Positions 32,257-41,874 of a stretch of 64,000 nucleotides of DNA are shown in pieces (positions within the stretch are counted from its first letter, which is position 1; every line of letters starts with the position of its first letter). Made by a program: the position numbers and the translations under genes. Source of the stretch: Choricystis sp. odSpoLacu1 (Eukaryota; Chlorophyta; Trebouxiophyceae); assembly GCA_958009055.1 (NCBI GenBank), contig OY253658.1:489684-553683 (forward strand). Direction: 5' to 3'. Below the pieces are notes generated by a model, which saw nothing but the letters and a program-made list of their open reading frames with translations, was not told where the DNA came from and searched no databases.

Positions 32257-33424
32257 TCAAAACTCACCCCCCTCCTCCGCCTCCTCCACCTTTCGCTCGT
32301 CCCTGACTTTGACCTCTGCATCCTCTCCATACTGAATAGCGTGGTCGATGTGGGCCAGCACCGCCGCCACGCCCGCCCCCTCGTCTGGCGGGGGGGCGGG
32401 GCGGCCGTCGTCATCCTCGTCGTCCGACTCGCCACACCCTTCCCCCGTCCTGTCCAGCGGCACAAACGACAGCATGGCCCAATCATCCAGCAGCTGGGCC
32501 ACCGCGGCAGACAGGGCGGCGTAGGTGCGGCGCAGGCGGGCGCCGGGCGCGGTCGTGGGGGCGCGCGCGCTGGCTCCCACCAGGTCCTCCGCCAGAGCGG
32601 CGCCGTCGGGCACCAAGTGGCGCCGCAGTGCGCGTTTGGCGGGCCTGTCCAGCAGGTCCACCTTGGTCAACACGTTGATGTGGGGGAGTTCGAGTTGCAC
32701 CATGGCCGCGAGCGCGGCCAGGCACCCTGCCACAAATTTTCCGGGCTCCCCCACAAACTGGACGTCCAGGCAGTAGACAGCAGCGACGCGCACGTTGTGC
32801 GTGGCCAACCAGTCGGCCAGGGTGCGGAAGGCGGGCACATGGGAGTAGAGCTCGACTTGGCCGGGGCAGTCAAACAGGATGTAGTCGTCATCTGTGAAAG
32901 AGGCGAGTTCGTCGCCCAGCCAGTCGTCCAGGGAGTCTTCCAGGTGTTCCATGCAGTAGAAGAGGGCGCTGGAAGAGGGTTGGGCGGGGAGGAGTGTGAG
33001 GAGCCATGAAGCGACAACGTGCCAGCACACCCTTTTTCCACTCTCTCTCTTTCTCTTCTCTCACCCGTTGGGTCCCAGCCCCAGCTCCTCCATGGCGTCC
33101 TCCACCGTGATCAAGTCGCGCACGTCGGCGGCGGCGGCGTAGGCGGTGTCCTCAGCGGCGGGGTCCAGGTTGATGACGGCGACGCGGCGGCCGATTGTCT
33201 CTAGGTGGGCGGCCACGGATTGGCAGTAGGTGGACTGTGTGTTAGAGTGCGTGTGTGTGTGTGTGAGTGGAGAGTGTGGGGAAAGCAGGGCGCCGAGGCC
33301 GTGGCGCGTCCTCGCATGTCGACGGCTCAGCATGTGACGCGGACGTCTCCCTCGCTCTCTCTGCCAACCCTCTCACCTTGCCGCTGCCCGCGGGGCCTAT
33401 GACTAGCTGAGCGTAGATGGGCAT
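32257..33424 (-). CDS. GPN3: GPN-loop GTPase 3
   Basis: Three minus-strand exons: 33377-33424, 33065-33234, 32257-32968, 309 residues. Exon 1 is exactly MPIYAQLVIGPAGSGK, the GPN3-type P-loop, and joins to STYCQSVAAHLE. Then come VAVINLDPAAED, the GPN loop in LGLGPNGALFYCMEHL, DDYILFDCPGQVELYSH (G3), LTKVDLLDRPAK (G4) and HIDHAIQYGEDAEVK near the end. GPN GTPases are needed for assembly and nuclear import of RNA polymerases II and III. An acidic insert GESDDEDDDG lies near residue 280. Only 88 bp separate its start codon from the stop of the upstream PI4K gene, so its promoter is very short or lies in that gene's 3' end. Confidence 0.95.
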
Positions 33425-33512
33425 CGCGGCGAGTGCCCCACGCGCCAACAGAAAAAAACAGTGTTTTTGTTTTGCAGAATTCCGAAAACACCGTTGTTCA
33501 CCAAAACCCTCT

Positions 33513-35876
33513 CTACTTTTGCCTCCCAAAGTATTCGGCCGCCAACCCTCGAAACTCGGCCACCAACGCGCGGTCATCCACCTTGCTTCCCGGCCCAGCG
33601 GCCGCCCGCGCGCGCGCGCGGGCGGCGGCGGCCAGCCGCTCGAGGGGCGACCGCTCGCCATCGTCTGGGCGCACGACCGCGTCTGCCCAGTCGGCGGGGG
33701 GGGCGCCTGCCGCGACGGCGGCTTGCAGCAGGGCGGTGCCCAGGGCCAGGCTGAGGGACGCGCCCTTGGTCAGGGGCACGCTCGCTGCGGCGCACGCGGC
33801 TGTGTCAGCGACGGGGTCGAACGACGCGATGAGCGCCGCTGTGGCGGCATCAACGGGTTGTTTGGCCTGAGGCCAGTAGCGCCACTCAAGGGTGGCATCG
33901 CCGGCAAACGCCAGGGAGGAGGGGAGGGTGAATGCGTGGTCGATCGGCACGAGGCGAAACGGCGACCGCGCGCCGGTGTGTGTGACGGCGGCCGCGTCGC
34001 CGCCATCGCGCTCGCGCTCCGCCACCAGGATGTTGCCCCCGTTGCGGTCAGTGTTGAGCATGCGTATGTCCAGGGCCGCGATGCGGTGCACATCACGTAG
34101 AGCAAACGCGGCGGGCCCCATTTCTTCCGCGTCAGAGGTCGACACCACAAACTTTTGCAGCGCGCCGCGCCGGCGCGCGACGATCGAGCGGTGGGGCCGT
34201 GCGTCGACGCTCCCCCCTTCCTGCGCCACAATCTGGTCGCAGTCGACGAGGGCAGTGGGAGGGACGCCCGCGAACCCTGCGTCGACGACGTAGGTGGCGA
34301 CTTCGCGCGCGGCGCCCTCGCCTGGTAGTACACCCCGCCCGCGCGACGCGGACGACGACGACGCGCCGCTCGACGCGCCGCCCGACCCCGCCCTCCCGCC
34401 CACCAGGGCGCGCGGGTTGCACGCGCTATCGGGTTCCTCGTCTGCCGGTTTAAAAACAGCGGTTATAAAGCCCTGCGCATCGCGCAGAAAGTAGGAGCCG
34501 CCAGAGCCAGCGGGGGCCAGCTCGGGCGGGCGGCCCGACGCGAGGCCCGCGCGGGCAGCCAAAAAATTGGCGTGCAGGCTGTGCAGGGGGGACGCGAGGG
34601 AGGGGGACGTGCCGGCAGGGAGGCGGCCGGGCGCAGACGCGGGCGGCAGGTCTGGGGCGGTGGTTGGTGAAGGGACGGGGCGGGCCGCGCTGCGCGCCCA
34701 CTCTGACACGGTGGCGGCCGCGCTGCCGGCGGCCGCAGTGGCAGCAGCGTCCGCAGGCACCAGCTCCAGCACGGCGCCCGGTTTGACGCCGGCTGACGCC
34801 AGCGGTTCATCGGGCGGCAGCTCGCACCCGTCCAGCAGCAAGCGGTGACGAGAGAGAGCGGCTGGTGATTCGCCGGCTGCGGCTGCCGCAGCGGCCGCGA
34901 GCGCACGCGCAGAGCCGCCAAGTGTCGAACACACAGAAAGCTCAAACCCGCCCTCGGGGGCACGGGCCAAGGCCAAGCGCCCGCCACGCCGAACCACCAG
35001 GTGGAGTACGGGCTCGTTGTCCAGGGCGGCGGGCGGCGCCGCGGGCGACGGCACGCGGGGAGGGGTGTTGTCGACGACGGCTCGCACCACCAGCGTGCGG
35101 GGCGGCGTGTCGACAGACGCGGCCGGACCCCGGGACGCGGCAGCAGCAGCACAGTCAGCGCAGGAACAGTCGCACGCGGGCAACGGCAGCCGAGACGGCG
35201 TGTGTGGGCGGCGGCGGGCGCAGGCGGGGCGGGGTGGCGGCGTCGCTGGCGGCGGGCGCGGCGGGCGCACCGCTCCCCCCAACGCGGCCGTCAACGCCGA
35301 TCGGTGCGAGGGACGCGTTGTCAGGCTTGTGTCAGCGTCTCCATCGACGTCTGCACCCGCACTGATGCCCGGCAGCCCGAGCGACGCGCCACTCTCAGAA
35401 CGACCGAACCTCACCGCGCGCCCATCGCGCGTCGCGGCTGCAACAGCGTCCACATCCCGCACCCTCATCAGGACGTGCAGGCGCCCCGACCCGGGGGCCT
35501 CGGTGGCGCCGACGGCGGCCGCCAGGGCGGCCAGGCCGGCGTCGCGAGCATCGCCGAGGGTGACGACTGGGCCTCTGCGATGGTACTGCTTCAGCCGCCC
35601 AAACCGCAGGGAGGCGGACGCCACGGCTGCTGCAGCAGTCGGAGGGGCGCCCCTGGCCAGGTCGGCTGGCATGGTGACGCGCAACACGACGGCTTCGTCG
35701 TCGGGGGCGTCGCGCGCGGGCGCGGGGGACGGCGGGCGCGGGGCGGACGCCGCGGCAAAGGGGGAGGGACGGCCGACCAGGGGGCCGATGGAGGGAGAGC
35801 CTGGCACTGGCTCAGGCGGGGAGCGTGGTGGGGAGCCGACAGCGACGGGGCCGGTGGCGGGAGGCGGGGGCGTCAT
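33513..35876 (-). CDS. PI4KG: Gamma-type phosphatidylinositol 4-kinase with ubiquitin-like domain (plant UbDK type)
   Basis: Single exon, 787 residues from the ATG at 35874-35876. The N-terminal ~300 residues are Pro/Ala-rich. A ubiquitin-like domain follows (~345-435, with LVVRRGGRLALA, LSRHRLLLDGCELP and DEPLASAGVKPGAVLELV). The kinase core reads SYFLRDAQGFITAVFKP, EEPDSACNPRALVG, GEGAAREVATYVVD, FAGVPPTALV, LQKFV, EEMGPAAFALRDVHRIA, the catalytic LNTDRNGGNILVAE, VPIDHAFTLP and EWRYWPQAK. These are the hallmark segments of plant gamma PI4Ks. Some of these plant enzymes phosphorylate proteins rather than lipids, so lipid kinase activity is not assured. An open in-frame stretch upstream to 36140 is probably 5' UTR. 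Confidence 0.9.
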   Translation of the reverse strand: MTPPPPATGPVAVGSPPRSPPEPVPGSPSIGPLVGRPSPFAAASAPRPPSPAPARDAPDDEAVVLRVTMPADLARGAPPTAAAAVASASLRFGRLKQYHRRGPVVTLGDARDAGLAALAAAVGATEAPGSGRLHVLMRVRDVDAVAAATRDGRAVRFGRSESGASLGLPGISAGADVDGDADTSLTTRPSHRSALTAALGGAVRPPRPPPATPPPRPACARRRPHTPSRLPLPACDCSCADCAAAAASRGPAASVDTPPRTLVVRAVVDNTPPRVPSPAAPPAALDNEPVLHLVVRRGGRLALARAPEGGFELSVCSTLGGSARALAAAAAAAAGESPAALSRHRLLLDGCELPPDEPLASAGVKPGAVLELVPADAAATAAAGSAAATVSEWARSAARPVPSPTTAPDLPPASAPGRLPAGTSPSLASPLHSLHANFLAARAGLASGRPPELAPAGSGGSYFLRDAQGFITAVFKPADEEPDSACNPRALVGGRAGSGGASSGASSSSASRGRGVLPGEGAAREVATYVVDAGFAGVPPTALVDCDQIVAQEGGSVDARPHRSIVARRRGALQKFVVSTSDAEEMGPAAFALRDVHRIAALDIRMLNTDRNGGNILVAERERDGGDAAAVTHTGARSPFRLVPIDHAFTLPSSLAFAGDATLEWRYWPQAKQPVDAATAALIASFDPVADTAACAAASVPLTKGASLSLALGTALLQAAVAAGAPPADWADAVVRPDDGERSPLERLAAAARARARAAAGPGSKVDDRALVAEFRGLAAEYFGRQK

Positions 35877-36241
35877 AGTCAGAGGAGAGGGTCGGTTGGC
35901 GGAAAGCCGTGTCGGGCTGTGTTTCGGCCGCGCGCGCTCTCCTCCACGCGCGGGCGTGCCCCCCACCAACGCACACAGTTGTGTCCGAGTCTGAAGGGGG
36001 GCGGATGGGGCGGGCGCGGCCCCAATGTGGGGGCGGAACGCTGGGACGCTGGGACGCTGAGCCGCGCAACCGGAAGAATCAGCGCGAAACTGGTTTTCAG
36101 CGTCGGTTCTTTTTCGTGGCTTTACGCACAGTCCCGCCACCCTGCCTCCCTCTCGCTTTGGCCGACCTACTCACCCCGGAACAAATCAGGAGTGCACCTG
36201 TCCCCCGTCGTTGTTTTTGTTTGTGTTGCACCACCTCCCTC
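35877..36241. promoter_or_regulatory. Intergenic/promoter of the PI4K-gamma gene
   Basis: 365 bp between the DnaJ stop codon and the PI4K start, both minus strand. It includes a tandem GGGACGCT GGGACGCT element at about 36041-36058. No TATA box was recognised. Confidence 0.4.
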
Positions 36242-37345
36242 TCACTCCCCCAGCAACGCCGCCAACTCGCCCGCCTTCTCTTTGGCCACCTGTTTCTTTG
36301 GAAAGTCGACCTGAAAATCGATCAACAGGTCCCCCTTGCCGCCACCCTTGCGTGGCATGCCTTCACCCTTGACGACGCGGCGGTAGCCGGGGGTGACGAC
36401 TTCTTTGAGCGGGACGCGCAGCGTGCGCCCGGCGTCAAGCGCAGGGATGTCGACACTGCCCTCGCACAGCGAGGTGGCCAGCGGAACGCGCACCCGGCAC
36501 ACCAGGTCGTCGCCCTCGCGCACGAGGTGGGGGTGCGGCTGCTGGGCAACGACAAAGACTATGTCCTGCGGCGGCCGCCCGGGCAGCGCATCACCACGCC
36601 CCGTGAACGTGACGCGCGTGCCCGCCTTCCACCCCGGCGCCACGGTGATCTCCAGCGTGTCGCTCTCGCTGCGTGTGCCGCCCGGCGCCCCCGCGTCCGC
36701 CACGCGGCGCGTGATCTTGCGTTTCTTGACGCAGCCGGTTGAGAGCTCCAGCAGCGTGCACTCGAGCGGCACCTCCAGCGTGGTGGGTGGGCGGGGCGCG
36801 TAGTGCGCGTGGTGGTCGTCGTCGTCGCCGTAGAAGAAAGAGGAAAACCCGCCGCGGCGCGGGGCGCCACCACCACCGCCAAACGAGAAGCCGGGGCCGC
36901 CGCCCCCGCCGCCGCGCGACGCAAAGCCGCCGCCTCTGCCGCCGAACAACTCCTCGAAGATGCGGGCCGCGTCTTCCTGGGAGAAGGAGGATGTGTTGCC
37001 ACCGCCGCCGCTGTAGCCGGGGGGGGCGCCGCTGAATCCGGCGCCGCCGAAGCCACCACTACCACCCCCGCCCGCGCTGGGTGGCGGAGGCGGCCCCCCA
37101 GGCCCAAACTTGAGGCCGTCCTCGCCCCACTCGTCGTACAGCTTGCGTTTGTCGGGGTCGGAGAGCACGGTGTACGCCTCTGACACATCTTTAAACTTGG
37201 CCTCCGCCGCTGCATCCCCCGGATTCTTGTCGGGGTGCAGCTTCATGGCCAGCTTGCGGTAGGCTTTTTTCAGGTCGGCGTCGGTGGCGCCTCGGTCGAC
37301 GCCCAGGAGGGCGTAAAAGTCTCGGCCGGACGTCGCGCCCGGCAT
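36242..37345 (-). CDS. DNAJB: DnaJ/Hsp40 co-chaperone, type II (DNAJB1/Sis1-like)
   Basis: Single exon, 367 residues. A J domain at residues 7-75 ([22 protein letters not shown], core KLHPDKNPG containing HPD) is followed by a long Gly/Phe-rich region (~80-175) with [11 protein letters not shown] at its end. Two C-terminal beta domains then follow ([76 protein letters not shown] and [12 protein letters not shown]). There is no zinc-finger region, hence type II. It would stimulate Hsp70 ATPase and bind unfolded clients in cytosol or nucleus. A CTCC-rich divergent promoter of 195 bp is shared with the ankyrin gene. Confidence 0.95.
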   Translation of the reverse strand: MPGATSGRDFYALLGVDRGATDADLKKAYRKLAMKLHPDKNPGDAAAEAKFKDVSEAYTVLSDPDKRKLYDEWGEDGLKFGPGGPPPPPSAGGGGSGGFGGAGFSGAPPGYSGGGGNTSSFSQEDAARIFEELFGGRGGGFASRGGGGGGPGFSFGGGGGAPRRGGFSSFFYGDDDDHHAHYAPRPPTTLEVPLECTLLELSTGCVKKRKITRRVADAGAPGGTRSESDTLEITVAPGWKAGTRVTFTGRGDALPGRPPQDIVFVVAQQPHPHLVREGDDLVCRVRVPLATSLCEGSVDIPALDAGRTLRVPLKEVVTPGYRRVVKGEGMPRKGGGKGDLLIDFQVDFPKKQVAKEKAGELAALLGE

Positions 37346-37540
37346 GGTTTTTGTGTGAACCCGCCCGGGCCGCCAGGTGGGGATGAAGAAAAGCTAACTG
37401 AGCGAAGAAGCGCTCGCGTCCGGCGGTGTCTCCAGCCGTAACGCGCGGTGGAGGAGAGGACAGAGAACCCCGAAATTCGATGGAAAGTGGTCAAGCTTTT
37501 TTTTTTTTTTAATTATTATTTTTTTTTCCTTCCAATTCCG
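37346..37540. promoter_or_regulatory. Divergent promoter of DNAJB and ankyrin genes
   Basis: 195 bp between opposite start codons, with a T12 plus AATTATTATT plus T8 stretch at 37499-37528, an unusual AT-rich island just before the ankyrin ATG. An AAGCTAACTGAGCG stretch lies near the DNAJB end. No heat-shock element (alternating GAA/TTC) of full length was seen. Confidence 0.4.
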
Positions 37541-38470
37541 ATGTTCCACGTCGTCGCCCCCGACGAGTTTGCGGCCCACCCCTTCACCCGCCTGTGCAAG
37601 GCGGTGGAGGCCGGCAATTTACCGACCGTGGTGGCGCTCGCCCGCGTCCTCGACTCGCTGGACGCGCCCCCGCCCCCCCTCCCCCCGCTCACCCCACCCC
37701 TCGTCCTGGCTGCCGCCTCCGGCTCCGCCCCCACCGTCACCCGCCTCCTCGACCTGGGAGCCTCCCCCCGCGTGCGCGACGTGCGGGACTGGGGCACCGC
37801 CGCCCTGTGGGCGGCGGCCGCCACTTCGGTCGACACGCTCGCTGCCCTCGTGGCCGCCGACCCGGACGCCCTGTCCGCCCTGACGGCGGATGGGGAGACG
37901 GCGCTGCACCTGGCGGCGGGGGCGCACCCCACGGTGGCGTTGGAGGCGGTGCATTTTTTGATTGAACGCCGGCCGGCCGACGTCAAAGCCGCGTGTGCCT
38001 CGTCCACGACCCCCCTCCACCGCGCAGCGAGCGCGGCCTCCCCCGCCGTCGTGGCCGCCCTGCTGGCCGCGGGCGCGTCCCCCGGCGCCGCAGACGCGCA
38101 CGGCGACACGCCCGTTCATTGTGCTTCGCGTGCTGGATCAGTCAATGTTCTGAACGCCCTCCTCGACGCGGGGGCAGACCCGTCCGCCCTCAACATCGAG
38201 CGCGCGGCCCCGCTGCACGTGGCCTGCTTCTGGGGGCATGTGGACGCGGCGCGCGCGCTGCTGGCCACGGGTGGGGTGGATGTGGGAGCGCGCGCCGCGC
38301 GCGGGCGCACCCCTCTGCACCTGGCTGCAGCTGGCGACCACGTTGCCGTCGTGGCGGAGCTCCTAGGCTGCATGAGGGTGGACGCAGGCGCGGTGGATGA
38401 TGAGGGTGTGAGCGTGGTTGACTTGGCGCGGTCCGTCGGGGCGGACGATGTTGTGGTGTTGCTGAAATGA
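37541..38470 (+). CDS. Ankyrin-repeat protein
   Basis: Single exon, 309 residues from the ATG that follows the AT-rich tract. About eight ankyrin repeats fill the protein; clear ones contain DGETALHLAAGAHP, STTPLHRAASAASPAVVAALLAAGASP, HGDTPVHCASRAGSVNVLNALLDAGADP, RAAPLHVACFWGHVDAARALL and RGRTPLHLAAAGDHVAVVAELL (shown as short cores such as TPLHLAAAGDH). There is no additional catalytic domain, signal peptide or membrane segment. Probably a protein-interaction module; partner unknown. Confidence 0.9.
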   Translation: MFHVVAPDEFAAHPFTRLCKAVEAGNLPTVVALARVLDSLDAPPPPLPPLTPPLVLAAASGSAPTVTRLLDLGASPRVRDVRDWGTAALWAAAATSVDTLAALVAADPDALSALTADGETALHLAAGAHPTVALEAVHFLIERRPADVKAACASSTTPLHRAASAASPAVVAALLAAGASPGAADAHGDTPVHCASRAGSVNVLNALLDAGADPSALNIERAAPLHVACFWGHVDAARALLATGGVDVGARAARGRTPLHLAAAGDHVAVVAELLGCMRVDAGAVDDEGVSVVDLARSVGADDVVVLLK

Positions 38471-38583
38471 AAAAAAATAAAAAAAAGGTCAAAAGGTTCC
38501 AACAGACCCTCTCTCTCTTCACGCCGCCTTCCCCCCCCCCGATCATCAAACACGTCCCAAACCCCAAGGTTGAAAAAACGGGT

Positions 38584-40275
38584 TCACTTCACCTCTCTCA
38601 CTCCGCCTTCCCCCCCCGTCAACACGTCCAACCCCAAGCTCCTCTCCACCGCCAGCCGCCACTTGACCGCCGCGGCCTCGATGCCTAATTTGTCTGCCCC
38701 GGGCTCAAACACGGTGGCGGCTTCGCTGTCCAGTCCCACCGTCATTGCTTCGTCCGCGCTCCACAACCCCACCCCCACGCCCGCCGCCAGGGCGGCGCCC
38801 AGGCTGGTGGTCTCGCCATGGGCGGGGCGCACGACGCTGACGCGGGCGACGTCGGCCTGGGTCTGCATCACCAAGTCGCTGGCGCTGGCGCCTCCATCCA
38901 CGCGCAGCGCGCCGCGTACGGGGGCGCCGTCGGCCGCGGCTGCTGTGAGCACGTCGCGCGTTTGCCACGCGATCGCGTCCAGCACCGCCCGGCACACGTG
39001 CGCCTTGGTGGTGGCCGCCGTGATGCCCAGCAGCACGCCGCGCGCGTCGGGGCGCCAGTGGGGGGCCAGGAGGCCTGCGAACGCGGGGACGAAGACGACG
39101 CCGCCCGAGTCGGGCACGGTGCGCGCGAGTGCCTCTGCGTCGGCCGGTGTGTCGATCATGCCCAACCCATCCCTCAGCCACGTCACCCCCGCCCCCGCCA
39201 CCGCGACCGCACCCTCGAGTGCGTACCGGGTGGGCGCGTCGGCGCCCAGTTTGTAGGCGACGGTGGTCAACAGGCCCGCGCTCGATGCGATAGGCGCCTC
39301 CCCCTCCGTCACCGTCAACACAAACGCGCCCGTGCCGTACGTCGCCTTGGCGTCGCCAGGGACGCAGCGCTGCCCCACTACGGCGGCTTGCTGGTCGCCC
39401 AGGACGCCGGTGATTGGGGCGCCGGCCAAGGGGCCGCCGACAATGGTCCCAAAATCGGCCGCGCTGGGCAATACCCGCGGCAGCCACGCGGTGTCCACGC
39501 CCAGGGCGGCCGCCGTGAGAGCGTGCCACTCGCACGCGCCCACGTCAAGCAGCCCCGTGCGCGACGCGTTGGTGACGTCGGTCGCGCGCGTGCCTCCTTC
39601 CACACCCCCCGTCAACGACCACACCAGCCACGCGTCTATGGTGCCAAAGGCCAGAGTGCCGGCTGTGGCGGCAGCAGCGACTGCCGGCACATGCTTCAAC
39701 AGCCACACCATTTTGTAGGCCGAAAAATAGGGGGACACCGGCAGCCCCGTCGTCGCGCGGAACGCGTCCCGCCCGCCGTGGGCGGCCTCCACCCCCCGGC
39801 ACACGCCAGCGGTGCGGCCATCATTCCACACGATGGCGTGGTGCAGGGAGCGGCCGGTGGACGTGTCCCAGGCGACCACGGTCTCGCGCTGGTTGGTCAG
39901 ACCCACCGCCACGACACGGGCGGGCGTGCCCGCCGCAGCTGCGGCTGCCAGGGCTCCCTCGGCGCACTGTGTGACGGTGGCGACGATCTCATCGGGGTCG
40001 TGCTCGACCCAGCTGTGAGTGTGGGGGGTGGGGTGGGAGGATTGGTGTGGGGCCATCGATGTCAAAACGAATGCGTGTGTGTCTCTCTCTGCCGCCCTTC
40101 CCTCTCCCTTCCACTCTCCACCACCTCTGCACACTCACCCTGGCTGGGGGTAGTGCTGGGTCAACGCCACCTGGTGCGACGCGACGACCGCCAGGGACGG
40201 CACCGAGTACAGAAACACGCGCGTCGACTGGGTGCCCTGGTCGACGGCGGCAACGACGTCGAGGGGGGGAGGCAT
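38584..40275 (-). CDS. GK: Glycerol kinase
   Basis: Two minus-strand exons, 40139-40275 and 38584-40012, 521 residues. The join is YPQPG/WVEHDPDEI, a conserved GlpK segment. The FGGY-kinase features are present: AAVDQGTQSTRVFLY (phosphate 1), GLTNQRETVVAWD, AIVWNDGRT, TTGLPVSPYFSAYK, TIDAWLVWSLTGG, TNASRTGLLD, VLGDQQAAVVGQ, ATYGTGAFVL and LRVDGGASASDLVMQTQADV. It phosphorylates glycerol to glycerol-3-phosphate. No obvious targeting peptide precedes the kinase, so cytosolic. Length is typical (~500). Regulatory FBP-binding residues cannot be judged by eye. Confidence 0.95.
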
Positions 40276-40474
40276 GGAGAGGTGCGTGTAGGGTCTCGGA
40301 CGAGAGTCGTCGCCGTCGCGAGAGAGCGGAAGAGAGTGCTGCTCCGCTAAACAGGAATGCAGCGCTGTTTTTCTTTCTTTCTTTTTTCTTTTTTCGTCTT
40401 TTCGTTGTCCTCTCGACCCTCCGACTTTTTGCTTCTAGACAAAAGAAACATCACCGCCTAATAAACACCTCGAT

Positions 40475-41344
40475 TCACGCCCCCGGCTTCACTGGGTTGG
40501 CGTCCACCTCCTCATACTCCCGCGCCAGGGCGGACAGCATTTCATACAGCGGCTCGAACTCGGACGGGCGGTCGACGCCGCCTGCGAGAATGGAGGCGGG
40601 CGTCGCCCCTCTCCCATACGCCGCCTCATTCTTGCGGGTGGCCGCCAGGGTGGCCCCTCCCTTCAACGACAGGTCCAACATGGCCCCCCCCGCCACCGAG
40701 TAGGGGACGGTGGGGCAGCCGTCTTCCACTGACTGGACAACGTCGCGCTCGCGCCCCGCCACGACGTCCAGCTCCAGCCCCAGCCTCGGCCCCGCTTTCG
40801 CAGCATCCGCCACCGAGGCGGGCGTGCCCAGCACAATGACGGACCGCACCACGTCGTAGCCCAGGGTGAGGCCCAGGCCGGCGGCGTGGCACGTCGTAAA
40901 CGCGGGGGCAGACCAGGTGGTCACGCCCGCCCGCTTGCCCAGCTTGGCAATCGTCACCGCCCGCCCACGCGCCCCCGACACCCCAAACCCGCCCGTCTGC
41001 ACCACCACAAACTGGAGGCCGGCGCAAGTTTTGAGGTAGTCGCGCGGCAGGGTGGGCGCGGGGGTCGCGCCGGGGGCGGCCGACGACGCGGGGCGGGCGG
41101 GGCCGGCGACACGCTTCAGCATGGCCATGGCCAGGGCGCAGTCTTTGGCCAGCATGCGGGACGGGTGGGCGGTGTCGTTGGAGAACTGTGGGGTAGGGGG
41201 GGTGGGGGCGGAGACAGAGGGGGGGTCAGCGCCGCGCCGCCTGGCCATTGGCCCTCTCCCTCTCCGTGTTTCATTCAACCCGCGCGCCACCCTCCTCCAT
41301 CCACCCCCCAACACTTCACGACATACACTGCGACCCTTAGCCAT
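40475..41344 (-). CDS. SYLF-domain (Ysc84/SH3YL1-like) lipid-binding protein
   Basis: Modelled as two exons: 41327-41344 (MAKGRS, donor GTATGT) and 40475-41185 (starting FSNDTAHPSRMLAKD), 242 residues. The intervening 141 nt stays open but is Arg/Pro-rich and ends in a clear CCCCACAG acceptor, so I treat it as an intron. The SYLF domain covers most of the protein: LPRDYLKTCAGLQFVVVQTGG (core TCAGLQFVVVQTGGFG), WSAPAFTTCHAAGLGLTLGYD, VIVLGTPASV, GLELDVVAGRERDV and LDLSLKGGATLAATRKNEAAYG. SYLF proteins bind phosphoinositides and actin-linked membranes. No SH3 or FYVE domain accompanies it. Confidence is high for the domain, moderate for exon 1. Confidence 0.8.
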   Translation of the reverse strand: MAKGRSVCREVLGGGWRRVARGLNETRRGRGPMARRRGADPPSVSAPTPPTPQFSNDTAHPSRMLAKDCALAMAMLKRVAGPARPASSAAPGATPAPTLPRDYLKTCAGLQFVVVQTGGFGVSGARGRAVTIAKLGKRAGVTTWSAPAFTTCHAAGLGLTLGYDVVRSVIVLGTPASVADAAKAGPRLGLELDVVAGRERDVVQSVEDGCPTVPYSVAGGAMLDLSLKGGATLAATRKNEAAYGRGATPASILAGGVDRPSEFEPLYEMLSALAREYEEVDANPVKPGA

Positions 41345-41874
41345 GGTGGCGAGAAGGGGGGTGGGGAGGCTGTGTGGGAAAGGGGAGGAGACGCACGTGA
41401 GTTTCACTTGTCCTAGTGTGTCAGTGGTGGGCGGTGTGGTCGCCCGTTTCACGATGCCAACTGTGCGCCACCGATGGCGACGTGTTCATGAGAGTTGATG
41501 GGTGGGGTGGGAGGACGCAGGGAGTGGGGGGGGGAGGTGGTGGCAGGGGGGGGGAGGTGCACAGCAGAGGCGTGCGATGCGTGTCGCAAAACTAGCCACC
41601 CCGACGTTCAAGCACAGCGCGTGTGTACACCGATGGGGGCAAGCACAAGAAGCGCTTACCTGGGGATAGGGACTGTGTGGAGTGGATACGCGAGGTGTCG
41701 ACGCTGGCGAGAGAGAGAGGCGCGTCGTTTTTAGTTGTCTCGCTTCGTCATCGCCTCACTCTCTCGTCGTCGTTCACATTCCGGCGGGTCGCGCGCTCAA
41801 CGCTGCGCGCGACTGCACAACTCCCTCAATGCCCGCCTAACCGCCCCCACCACACGACAAACACCCTCTCCCCA
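41345..41874. promoter_or_regulatory. 530-bp divergent region upstream of SYLF and TPR genes
   Basis: It separates two divergent starts. G-rich block 41495-41560 (runs of G4-G9). On the minus strand CCAG/GTAAGC at 41660 looks like a splice donor and may mark a non-coding first exon of the SYLF gene. Small open frames on the plus strand are not convincing. Confidence 0.35.

Noticed and set aside
35001..36314. 437-residue plus-strand frame
   Set aside because: Antisense to PI4K-gamma; composition is Arg/Gly-rich and it has no motif.
38818..40350. 510-residue open frame on the plus strand
   Set aside because: It lies antisense to the glycerol kinase gene, has no protein family features and is a by-product of GC-rich codon bias.
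41186..41326. SYLF intron retained as coding
   Set aside because: The translation is Arg/Pro-rich and unlike SYLF N termini; GTATGT and CCCCACAG borders are good.
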